NCBI GenBank assembly: GCA_020832285.1
Contig: JAFIFB010000044.1
Location: forward strand, 25,683 to 89,682
Source of the DNA: Balneolaceae bacterium
GTDB lineage: Bacteria > Bacteroidota > Rhodothermia > Balneolales > Balneolaceae
Length of the DNA: 64,000 nucleotides
Direction of reading: 5' to 3'
Both the position numbers and the translations under genes were made by a program. Under the pieces are notes generated by a model that saw nothing but the letters and a program-made list of their open reading frames with translations, had not been told where the DNA came from and ran no database searches. This document shows, piece by piece, positions 44,445 to 52,847 of this stretch; position 1 is the first letter of the stretch; every line of letters begins with the position of its first letter.

Positions 44445-46055
44445 ATGAAAGAAAACCGGATGCAGGATTTGCTTGAAGAGCTAAAGAAAGAAGAGGAGAA
44501 GATTAAAAAAGGAGGGGGTGCTTCAAAAATTGAAAAAGAACACATAAAAGGAAAGATGACAGCAAGAGAACGAATCAACATGCTGCTGGATGATGATGAA
44601 GAGTTCTGCGAAATAGGCCTTTGGGCTGCCTATGGCATGTATAAAGAAGAGGGAGGATGCCCTTCGGCCGGTGTGATAACAGGAATCGGAAACGTTTGTG
44701 GCCGGTCATGTATGATTGTAGCCAACGATGCTACTGTGAAAGCAGGTGCGTGGTTCCCGATGACGGCCAAAAAGAATTTACGGGCACAGGAAATTGCTAT
44801 CGAAAATCATCTGCCCATCATCTATCTGGTTGATTCTGCCGGGGTGTACCTGCCCATGCAAGATGAAATATTCCCGGACAAAGAACATTTTGGACGAATT
44901 TTCAGAAATAATGCCGTGATCAGTGCAAAGGGAATTCCGCAGATTGCAGCGATTATGGGAAGCTGTGTGGCTGGCGGGGCATACCTGCCGATAATGAGTG
45001 ACGAAGCGCTCATTGTGGATGGCACCGGCACTGTTTTTCTGGCGGGAAACTATCTTGTCAAAGCAGCCATCGGCGAGGATGTGGACAACGAAACCCTCGG
45101 CGGGGCAAGCGCTCACACAGAAATCAGCGGGGTAACCGATTACAAGATGAAAGATGACACCGAATGTCTGCTAACGATCCGGAGTCTTGTGGATAAACTG
45201 GGACCATATAATACTGCCGGATTCAACAGGAAAAAACCGGTTGCCCCGGAGCTGAAGATGAATGAAGTGCTAAACACTTTCCCTGAAGATCGAACAAAAC
45301 CGTATGATATGTTTCCGATCCTGCAATCGATTGTGGATGCGGGGAGTATCACCGAGTATAAAAAAGGCTACGGACAAACCCTGATAACCACTTATGCCCG
45401 GATCGATGGATGGAGTGTGGGGATTGTAGCCAATCAGCGGAAGATTGTACGTACAAATGCCGGTGAAATGCAGATAGGCGGAGTGATTTATTCCGACAGC
45501 GCCGATAAAGCCGCCCGGTTTGTGATGAATTGTAATCAGAAAAAAATACCAATACTGTTTTTACAGGATGTAACCGGTTTTATGATCGGCAAGCGGAGCG
45601 AGCACGGAGGTATTATTAAAGATGGTGCGAAAATGGTGAATGCCGTGGCAAATTCAACTGTACCGAAAATTACCGTGATAGTAGGAAACAGTTATGGGGC
45701 TGGCAACTACGCTATGTGCGGAAAAGCGTACGACCCCCGGTTTATCTATGCCTGGCCCACCGCTCAAATTGCAGTGATGGGAGGGACACAAGCCGCGAAA
45801 GTGCTTACTCAAATTCAGGTATCGTCACTTGAAAAGAGGGGTAAAGAACTCAGGGATGAAGATAAAGCCGCCATTCTTGAAAAAATAAAAAGCCGTTACG
45901 ACCGCCAGACCGACGTGCGATACGCTGCTGCACGGCTCTGGGTAGATGGTATCATCGATCCGAATGAGACACGCCGCAGGGTTTCACATGCTATCGAATG
46001 CGCCAATCACAATTCAGAAATCCCGGGATTTAAAACAGGTGTGATACAGGTTTAG
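44445..46055 (+). CDS. Acyl-CoA carboxylase beta subunit, methylcrotonyl-CoA type
   Basis: The 536-residue product is the carboxyltransferase subunit of a biotin-dependent acyl-CoA carboxylase. It has the N-terminal crotonase-like half (YLVDSAGVYLPMQDEIFPD, FRNNAVISAKGIPQIAAIMGSCVAGGAYLPIMSDEALIV) and the C-terminal half (FLQDVTGFMIGKRSEHGGIIKDGAKMV, GNSYGAGNYAMCGKAYDPRFIYAWPTAQIAVMGG). These details are closer to methylcrotonyl-CoA carboxylase (leucine breakdown) than to propionyl-CoA carboxylase, but geranyl- or other substrates remain possible. The carboxylase alpha subunit is absent; the free carrier at 9670 may supply biotin. Confidence 0.9.
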   Translation: MKENRMQDLLEELKKEEEKIKKGGGASKIEKEHIKGKMTARERINMLLDDDEEFCEIGLWAAYGMYKEEGGCPSAGVITGIGNVCGRSCMIVANDATVKAGAWFPMTAKKNLRAQEIAIENHLPIIYLVDSAGVYLPMQDEIFPDKEHFGRIFRNNAVISAKGIPQIAAIMGSCVAGGAYLPIMSDEALIVDGTGTVFLAGNYLVKAAIGEDVDNETLGGASAHTEISGVTDYKMKDDTECLLTIRSLVDKLGPYNTAGFNRKKPVAPELKMNEVLNTFPEDRTKPYDMFPILQSIVDAGSITEYKKGYGQTLITTYARIDGWSVGIVANQRKIVRTNAGEMQIGGVIYSDSADKAARFVMNCNQKKIPILFLQDVTGFMIGKRSEHGGIIKDGAKMVNAVANSTVPKITVIVGNSYGAGNYAMCGKAYDPRFIYAWPTAQIAVMGGTQAAKVLTQIQVSSLEKRGKELRDEDKAAILEKIKSRYDRQTDVRYAAARLWVDGIIDPNETRRRVSHAIECANHNSEIPGFKTGVIQV

Positions 46056-47030
46056 ATCTCGCTTGTGACACCCTTTATGTGTCTTGGTACTGGTCTACTT
46101 CGCCACCCACTACGTTGAAACTTCGATGGTCAGGAAGGCTACGCAGACTGGAGGTGCGGGATACTGGGTACTGGATTTATCAACCCCAGATCCTTTGCGC
46201 TCGTTGCGCTCTTTGCGATTACCCTCCTGCCCGAACATTGGCCTGTACCTGATTTAAATCGAGCCACCCAACTGGCAAGAACCGCAGAAGTACCTGCCTC
46301 TCAAATAAAATTGAACATCTAACCTCCGATTTAAACCGATGTTTTTCATAAATCGAGCCGGAGGTTTTAGGTTTTGGTCTTCCTCTTGTCCCCGGGTTCC
46401 GCAAAAGTACTCCACCCGGGGCTATTTGATGGCCGCCCGCTTTGGGGCTAATTCAGGGGTAAGCACCAAACTATATGCAATGTGTTGGATCTTGCCATAA
46501 TATCGAATATCGATCCATCGAATATCGAGTATCGATTAATCGTTATCCGGGGATTTCAAATCTAAATGAATGGGAGGTCTTTGACCCAAGCGACCTGCCC
46601 TAAAGGGATCGCTGTGCGACAAGAGTTCCCTTGTGCTTTTCAAGGGCTCCTGGCAGAGTCGCGACACATTGCTCTGATATGCCTTAAAGCCAACCAATCA
46701 CTCAATCCACAACTCACCGAAATAACGGTTTCTGCGACTTGCAGGAACTCCGCTTCGCTAAGTACTCTGCCAGGTTGTTTATTTCAAAGTTGAAATGAAT
46801 GACCGATATTATGGCACAAACGCCTCACATGTGCCAGTTGCAGAATAAGCATATCTCTTTTGTATCACTTAACTATTTGACTGGTAATAGGCTGGATATC
46901 GCACAATCCGGCATTCACTTGCAGATGATAAATGATCTGCCCTGAGTAAACGAACTGTTAATTCTTTTAAGAAACAGACCATTTAAACACCGAAGAGTCG
47001 ATTTACAAAATTTAATAGGGTCAAAATTAC
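46056..47030. other. Repeat-rich non-coding stretch
   Basis: No gene is supported in these 975 bases. They contain a GCG-rich run of degenerate TTTGCGCTC units near 46195-46222, a hairpin AACCTCCG/CGGAGGTT (46321-46328 with 46359-46366), a TATCGAATATCGATC-type tandem run (46501-46545) and the 161-bp dispersed repeat at 46630. Such a cluster marks a place that tolerates insertions. Confidence 0.65.
46630..46790 (+). repeat. About 161-bp dispersed repeat, copy 2
   Basis: This is the partner of 1441-1604 in direct orientation. Its ends carry a perfect inverted pair CCTGGCAGAGT and ACTCTGCCAGG, and the stretch CCTTAAAGCCAACCAA is unchanged in both. It has no conserved reading frame. Confidence 0.8.
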
Positions 47031-47073
47031 TTAACACCAAGTTTACGTCAGATTAACACAGGGGTAATATAAT
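47031..47073 (+). promoter_or_regulatory. Candidate Pho box and -10 element upstream of the TonB receptor
   Basis: Three TTAACA-type direct repeats start exactly 11 bases apart (TTAACA at 47031, TTTACG at 47042, TTAACA at 47053) and are followed after 8 bases by TATAAT (47068-47073). PhoB/PhoP-family regulators bind 11-bp direct repeats of this kind that replace the -35 element. The target gene starts about 65 bases downstream and an alkaline phosphatase gene follows it. The binding itself is inference. Confidence 0.55.
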
Positions 47074-47138
47074 CCGCTTTTCTTACCTGCATCACAATCA
47101 ATGATGTGTTAACAAATCAAAAAACACAAGACCAATCT

Positions 47139-49952
47139 ATGAAAACAGAGATAATTGCAGTTATATTAACAATTCTGCTCACTTTGGTAATGGCCATTGA
47201 CCTTACGGCACAGAGTGAGAACAACAGAGCAAGCATCTATGGTATTGTAACTGATGCTGAAACCGGAGATCCCTTAACCGGTGCAACTGTAGTTGTTCGT
47301 GGTACAAATATCGGCACATCCACAGACATTGAAGGGCGTTTTCGCCTTCGCAGAGTTCCAGCAGGCACACAAAAACTTACCATAAACTATATTGGCTATG
47401 AGGCTTTTGAGGAAGAGATCGTTCTTGAAGGGGATGTACAGCTTCGTAAAGATGTCGCTTTACAAATCGGCCGGCTGGAACTGGAAGGTGTGAATGTTGT
47501 GGCACAGGCCATTGGACAGGCAGGTGCATATAATCGCCAGCGAAATGCACCCAATATTATGACGGTGGTCTCCGATGAACAGATTCAGCGGTTTCCGGAT
47601 CTTAACGTATCGGACGCACTTCGCAGAATGCCGGGGATTTCCACAGAAGAATTCCGGGGCGAAGCAACTGCGATGTATGTGCGCGGTATGGCTCCGGGCA
47701 TGAACACAGTTACACTCGATGGTGAAAGATTAGCAACAACAGGAACCACCGACAGAGATGTTGCTCTTACTGGGCTGTCATCTGATCTTGTTGGCGCCAT
47801 TGAAGTTACCAAAGCAATCACGCCGGATATGGACGCTGACACCGTTGGCGGTTCTGTGAACCTGGTTGCAAACCGAACGGTTGGTGATCAGCGAATTTTT
47901 AATGTAATGACATCTGGCGGATGGCACAATTTTGCAGGTATCGGTAATCCAAAAGCCAGCGTTCATTATGGCCGTTCAAGTGGCAACCTAAGCTATTCGC
48001 TTCGGGGAAACATTGGCCGTGAAAACCGAAGGATGGACGATATTCGCCACTTCTGGAGCGAACAGGAATTTAACGGCCAGATGATCGACCGAATCGATCA
48101 GATGAGAATTGGCGAATATGAGTTTCAAACAGACCGCTACGCTCTTGCAGGCCGGCTCGATTACAGGCTGAACGACAATCACTCACTGTTTGTGCGCGGT
48201 ATGTACAACATGAGGGATAAACGCGGCATCCGTCACCAATTCAGGCTTCGTCCAGATCGCGGAGACATTGTTAATTTGAATGGATCTGTCTACGAAATTT
48301 CAGGAGTAAGGGTTGAACCGATTGGCCGGCGAAATCATATCCAGAATGAACTTGCCAGTTTAACAGTAGGCGGCGAAAGTGATTTTAGTTCCATGACGAT
48401 GGATTATAGCTTCACCTATTCTTATGGAACACACAATTCCCCATACCAGGAATATTTACGATATCGGGTAAATGGCATGGATATGACGTATGATGTTTCT
48501 GACAGAAATTCTGCTATAGTTAGCTGGATAAACGGTTCGGAAGCAACGCTTTCAGATCCAGCAAATTTCAGTATGACCCGCTACGAAAACCGGATTGATG
48601 ATGTGGTAGATAACGACATCAACACTCGTGTGAACTTTACGATGCCGTATAATCTTGGGAATGCAGCCGGTAACTTTAAATTTGGTGGTCGTTTCTTCCA
48701 TAAGCAAAAAGACCGCGACCATGAAGTAATCGAATACAATGATATCAATGGCACATTTTTGATGAGCGAAGTGGCTTCAAGTAATTTTAACCGGGAACTG
48801 GTTGATGGCAGGTACCAGATATTCCACACAGTTGACTGGTCGAAAGGAGTTCCGTTCAAGGAAGCAAACATGAGTAATTTCCAGATGGATTCTGATGATG
48901 AACTGGAGTTCTATCTCATTTCTGATCCCTCGGACTACATTGCCACTGAAACCGTTGCAGCAGCCTACCTTATGACCACCATCGAGTTTGATGACTGGAT
49001 GTTTCTTGCTGGTGTACGTGCCGAAAATACCGGTACCACCTATAAAGGAAATCGTACACTGATCGACGAAAACGAACAATTTGCGGGTCGGCAGCAGATG
49101 GAAGAGAGCGGTACATATCTCAAATTCTTCCCGATGGCTCACATTCGTTACAATCTCACAGATCGTTCAAACATCCGTTTGGCGTGGACCAATGCCATTG
49201 CCCGACCATCATTCACTGACCTGGCACCTTTTGAAATTGCCAATTTTGAAAGCGAATCGGTACGTCGTGGTAATCCTAATCTGAAAGCATCGCGTGTGAT
49301 GAATATCGACCTGATGTATGAGCAGTATTTCAGAAGTGTGGGTATTTTCTCAGCCGGATTGTTCTACAAGAGCCTGCAGGACTTTGTGTTTGAAGAAGTA
49401 TCTGTGGAATCTACAGGGCCGTTTGAGGGATTCCAGGCTAGAATGCCACAGAATGGAACTACTGCAGAAGTTTGGGGCGCTGAAGTTGCCTGGGAGCAAC
49501 GACTGCACTTTTTACCCGGTTTCCTGAGCGGTCTTGGTATCTATGGCAATTATACGTGGTCTGGCTCCAACGCCCAGCTCCGAATTGACAGGGAAGTAGA
49601 ACTGCCGCGTCAAATTCCGCATGTTATCAACACAGCACTTACGTTTGAAAGAGGCGGTTTTTATTCGATGCTGTCATACAATTACCAGAGCACGTATTTG
49701 TATCAAGTTAGTACCTCGCAAGTTTCGAACCACCGAAGTCACCTGTTCCCGACCAATGACAGGTACATGCGATGGCAAGACAGGCTTGATCTGACCCTCA
49801 GGTACCAGGCAACCGATTTCATCCAGATATTTGCTGATGCCAGGAATCTGACAAACTCTCCGCAGCTTTGGTATGATGGCGGCCCGGAGTTTCACTACCG
49901 CTCATCATTTAACCATGTAAATGCTACCATGGGAGTTCGTTTAACTTTCTAA
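47139..49952 (+). CDS. TonB-dependent receptor with CarboxypepD-like domain
   Basis: The 937-residue product (ATG 47139, MKTEIIAVILTILLTLVMAIDLTAQ; the track begins at GTG 47106) is an outer-membrane receptor. After the signal peptide come a CarboxypepD_reg-like domain (about residues 25-110, IYGIVTDAETGDPLTGATVVV), a plug domain (LNVSDALRRMPGISTEEFRGEA...VRGM, VEVTKAITPDMDADTVGGSVNLV) and a barrel ending NATMGVRLTF. The plug resembles the TIGR01782-type receptors of freshwater and marine bacteria. The cargo is unknown; the Pho-like promoter and adjacent alkaline phosphatase point to phosphorylated compounds. Confidence 0.92.
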   Translation: MKTEIIAVILTILLTLVMAIDLTAQSENNRASIYGIVTDAETGDPLTGATVVVRGTNIGTSTDIEGRFRLRRVPAGTQKLTINYIGYEAFEEEIVLEGDVQLRKDVALQIGRLELEGVNVVAQAIGQAGAYNRQRNAPNIMTVVSDEQIQRFPDLNVSDALRRMPGISTEEFRGEATAMYVRGMAPGMNTVTLDGERLATTGTTDRDVALTGLSSDLVGAIEVTKAITPDMDADTVGGSVNLVANRTVGDQRIFNVMTSGGWHNFAGIGNPKASVHYGRSSGNLSYSLRGNIGRENRRMDDIRHFWSEQEFNGQMIDRIDQMRIGEYEFQTDRYALAGRLDYRLNDNHSLFVRGMYNMRDKRGIRHQFRLRPDRGDIVNLNGSVYEISGVRVEPIGRRNHIQNELASLTVGGESDFSSMTMDYSFTYSYGTHNSPYQEYLRYRVNGMDMTYDVSDRNSAIVSWINGSEATLSDPANFSMTRYENRIDDVVDNDINTRVNFTMPYNLGNAAGNFKFGGRFFHKQKDRDHEVIEYNDINGTFLMSEVASSNFNRELVDGRYQIFHTVDWSKGVPFKEANMSNFQMDSDDELEFYLISDPSDYIATETVAAAYLMTTIEFDDWMFLAGVRAENTGTTYKGNRTLIDENEQFAGRQQMEESGTYLKFFPMAHIRYNLTDRSNIRLAWTNAIARPSFTDLAPFEIANFESESVRRGNPNLKASRVMNIDLMYEQYFRSVGIFSAGLFYKSLQDFVFEEVSVESTGPFEGFQARMPQNGTTAEVWGAEVAWEQRLHFLPGFLSGLGIYGNYTWSGSNAQLRIDREVELPRQIPHVINTALTFERGGFYSMLSYNYQSTYLYQVSTSQVSNHRSHLFPTNDRYMRWQDRLDLTLRYQATDFIQIFADARNLTNSPQLWYDGGPEFHYRSSFNHVNATMGVRLTF

Positions 49953-50064
49953 TTTGAGTTTGGTATTAATTGATTTAGGCAGGTTTTAGATAATTTTGTC
50001 TTTTTGGACAGCCTCAAACTCATTACACAAATTCTTATATCGTAATTACTAAATATAAAATTTG

Positions 50065-50105
50065 AAAGTGGCACGGGCAGAAATACTCGTTCCACTTTTC
50101 TATTT
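50065..50105 (+). terminator. Hairpin between receptor and phosphatase genes
   Basis: The stem AAAGTGG/CCACTTT (50065-50071 with 50092-50098), with a further ACG/CGT pairing inside, is followed by TTCTATTTCT. It could be a partial terminator that lets some transcription continue into the phosphatase gene. Confidence 0.45.
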
Positions 50106-50159
50106 CTGCACTATTGAGTTAAAAATCATCAGCCGTTAATTTGATTCAATCTGAACAAT

Positions 50160-51611
50160 ATGAAACGTAAAGATTTTCTGAAAACCGGTATGGCTGCCGG
50201 CTTGGGGGCAATTTTCCCATTCAGTCAAAGCAGTGTATCTCCATCACCCATTATCAGGGAAGCGAGGAATATCATCTTTTTTGCTTACGATGGATTTACC
50301 TGGGAGGATTTTTCCTCGGCTCAGCACTACAATTACAGGAAAACTGGCAAGCCTTTACATCTTGAAAAGCTCTTTAAAACCGGTTCAGCAGGCAGCATGC
50401 AAAGCCATAGTTTAACAAGTATGGTCACCGATTCAGCAGCAGCTACATCCACCTGGGCAACGGGCCGGAAAATAGTAAACGGGTCGCTTTCTATTTATCC
50501 CGATGGTGGTGAACTCACAACGATTCTTGAGCTGGCAAAATCAAAAGGAAAGGCTACCGGAATTATTTCAAATACTACCATCACACACGCCACACCAGCT
50601 GGCTGGATTGCAAAACAGATCAACCGGCGCGATGAGGAGAATATCGCTGAACAGTATGCCAATTTTAAAGCCGATGTGATGATAGGAGGTGGTATAGAAG
50701 CATTTGACCCTGAGTTAAGAAGTGATGGAACAGACCTTTACAAACCTTTTTTGGATACAGGTTATCAGGTGGTGAAAGGCCGGGAAAAATTTGCACGTAT
50801 CCAATCAGATAAAATACTTGCTACATTTAATGAAGGGCATGTTCCGTATGAAATTGACCGCAGATTTCGCGGTGCTGATGCCCCGACTCTCTTGGAAATG
50901 TCAAAGAAGGGCGTTGAGATTTTGGACGGTTCAGACAATGGATTTATACTACACATTGAATCCGGACGGATCGACCATGCCAACCACCGAAATGATGCGG
51001 GTGCATCTCTCTGGGAAACCCTGGCGGCCGACGAAACTCTGTGTATGTTGATGGAATACACAGATCACACTCCCGGAACGGTATTGATTGTTGCCAGCGA
51101 TCACGGAACCGGTGGAGCAAGTGTTTATGGTGTGGGAGAGCGTTACCGTGCTTCGAGTAATATTCACGATCTGCTTGATCGGAGAACGGCCTCCTTTCCC
51201 TGGATTATGGATCAGCTTGGCAATTCACCTGAAACTGCACTTATTCTTGATGTGATTGAAGATGCTACAGGGGTTCTTGTTACCCTATCGGATGCCGAAC
51301 TTTTGCAACAAGCCATATCAGGAGAAATTAACATGCCCGATGCTGCTGCATTTCCGCGTCAGCCCATTGCAACGCTTGGTTGGATCTTAAAGGGAGGGTC
51401 GAATGATGATCCGACACATCTAAACATCAATTATGGGACAACCCAGCATACAGCCGGTGCTGTTCCGGCAGCCGTTTACGGTAATGGAGTGGAGGTGAAA
51501 CCGTTCGGGCTTGTGGATAATACCGACTTTTTTTATTGGATGACCAGTGCACTTGGCATCAATTACAAAAATCCGGAAATGTCAGCAGAAAAAGCACTTC
51601 AGTTTTATTGA
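50160..51611 (+). CDS. Alkaline phosphatase (PhoA family), exported
   Basis: The 483-residue product removes phosphate from esters outside the cytoplasm. The nucleophile is Ser92 in TDSAAATSTWATGRK, and the metal-site residues lie in FAYDGFTWED, ESGRIDHANHRND and SDHGTGG, followed by GTTQHTAGAVP with the late zinc-site histidine. The N-terminus MKRKDFLKTGMAAGLGAIFPFSQ resembles a Tat signal, but with RK in place of the RR pair, so Tat export is possible and not certain. It lies downstream of a Pho-type promoter and the TonB receptor, suggesting joint use of organic phosphate. Confidence 0.93.
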   Translation: MKRKDFLKTGMAAGLGAIFPFSQSSVSPSPIIREARNIIFFAYDGFTWEDFSSAQHYNYRKTGKPLHLEKLFKTGSAGSMQSHSLTSMVTDSAAATSTWATGRKIVNGSLSIYPDGGELTTILELAKSKGKATGIISNTTITHATPAGWIAKQINRRDEENIAEQYANFKADVMIGGGIEAFDPELRSDGTDLYKPFLDTGYQVVKGREKFARIQSDKILATFNEGHVPYEIDRRFRGADAPTLLEMSKKGVEILDGSDNGFILHIESGRIDHANHRNDAGASLWETLAADETLCMLMEYTDHTPGTVLIVASDHGTGGASVYGVGERYRASSNIHDLLDRRTASFPWIMDQLGNSPETALILDVIEDATGVLVTLSDAELLQQAISGEINMPDAAAFPRQPIATLGWILKGGSNDDPTHLNINYGTTQHTAGAVPAAVYGNGVEVKPFGLVDNTDFFYWMTSALGINYKNPEMSAEKALQFY

Positions 51612-51672
51612 CAGATGAGATTTTTGCCTCTGAAATCTATCTGAAAAAAATTTTTAAAAAAATGAGTACGGT

Positions 51673-51688
51673 AGCTCACGGCTGAGCT
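51673..51688 (+). promoter_or_regulatory. Small hairpin upstream of the FecR gene
   Basis: AGCTCA and TGAGCT pair around a 4-base loop, about 38 bases before the FecR start codon. Whether it attenuates transcription or affects translation cannot be told. Confidence 0.3.
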
Positions 51689-51725
51689 CTCTTATATCAA
51701 ACCAGGGTTCAAAAAGAAAACAGTT

Positions 51726-52799
51726 GTGAGCAGAGAATTCTATACCACAGATGAGCTGATCGAAAACCAGTCGTTTTGCCGGATGGTTAATGGAACAGCT
51801 GCAAAAGAAGAAATCGAGCACTGGAGCCAGTGGATAGAACATAGCCCCGAAAACAGGGAGAAAGCTCAAAAAGCAATTCAGAAAATATCCGGTTTCAGGT
51901 TTGGTGATCCGGACTTTCCTGATATTGAGATGCAGTGGGACCGCCTGAAACGGAAAACTGTCAACCGAAATAAAAAACGGTATTCGGGCAGGGGATCTTC
52001 CGGGCGCCGTTATTCGATGTTTATCCGGGTTGCTGCTATTTTGTTGTTGGGATCTTTGGCCGGAGTGGCTTTCTACAATTATTTTGATATTGATGAACCT
52101 CCCCCGCATGTTGAACAGATTACTGAAGAAAATACCATAGTCACCGGAGAGGGTGAACTTAAAACCCTCTCATTTTCGAACGGATCGAGAATTGTACTAA
52201 ACAGCAACTCTTCTCTCACTTACACCCTTGGCCTGCTGCGCTACGAAACCATAAAAATCACCCTGAATGGAGAAGCGTGGTTTGATGTGAAAAACAGCCG
52301 AAAAGATATTCCTGCATTTGCAGTAAGTACCCCCGATGGAATCATCCGGGATATTGGAACCCAGTTTCTGGTTACTGTTCGGGAAGGGAGTTCAAGAGTA
52401 GTCCTTCAGGAAGGGTTAGTTGAGATTGAACAAAATAATTCAAACAGAATCAATCAGGCAGGAGAGGCCGATATATTTCAGGTAAAAAAAGGAGAGATGG
52501 TAGAGTTTGACCGAAGTAGTATCCTGAGACGAAAGATGGTAAACCCCACCTTTTATTCTGCCTGGGCCACGCAGTATATGGAGTTTGACAGAACCAGTAT
52601 CCATGATTTTGCACGCTATGTTGAAAGTCGGTTCGATGTAAATGTAAAAATTGCGGGTACGGATCTGGCCGATATCACCCTCGACGGGGCTGTTTATTTC
52701 AGAAGCCTTGATGAGTTGGTGTTATCTGTTGCCGAAGTAACCGGGATTCCGGTATATCTGACAAAAAGACGATGTACTGTCTATATCGGAAAACCGTGA
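51726..52799 (+). CDS. FecR family anti-sigma regulator
   Basis: The 357-residue product has an N-terminal cytoplasmic part (DUF4880-like, MVNGTAAKEEIEHWSQWIEHSPENREKAQKAIQKI), one membrane helix near residues 100-117 (FIRVAAILLLGSLAGVAFYNYF) and a periplasmic FecR domain (LSFSNGSRIVLNSNSSLTYTLGLLRYETIKITLNGEAWFDV...IGTQFLV). A C-terminal STN-interacting domain follows. Such regulators relay ligand binding at a partner receptor to an ECF sigma factor. No sigma gene is adjacent: the gene before it is the alkaline phosphatase, which is unusual. The start is GTG 51726. Confidence 0.92.
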   Translation: MSREFYTTDELIENQSFCRMVNGTAAKEEIEHWSQWIEHSPENREKAQKAIQKISGFRFGDPDFPDIEMQWDRLKRKTVNRNKKRYSGRGSSGRRYSMFIRVAAILLLGSLAGVAFYNYFDIDEPPPHVEQITEENTIVTGEGELKTLSFSNGSRIVLNSNSSLTYTLGLLRYETIKITLNGEAWFDVKNSRKDIPAFAVSTPDGIIRDIGTQFLVTVREGSSRVVLQEGLVEIEQNNSNRINQAGEADIFQVKKGEMVEFDRSSILRRKMVNPTFYSAWATQYMEFDRTSIHDFARYVESRFDVNVKIAGTDLADITLDGAVYFRSLDELVLSVAEVTGIPVYLTKRRCTVYIGKP

Positions 52800-52847
52800 G
52801 GCACGAGATATCTATAAATCATAACCAATAAAGCTAAAAATGAAACA

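Noticed and set aside
46219-46404. 61-residue ORF downstream of the carboxylase gene
   Set aside because: It lies over a hairpin and repeat-like DNA and shows no domain.
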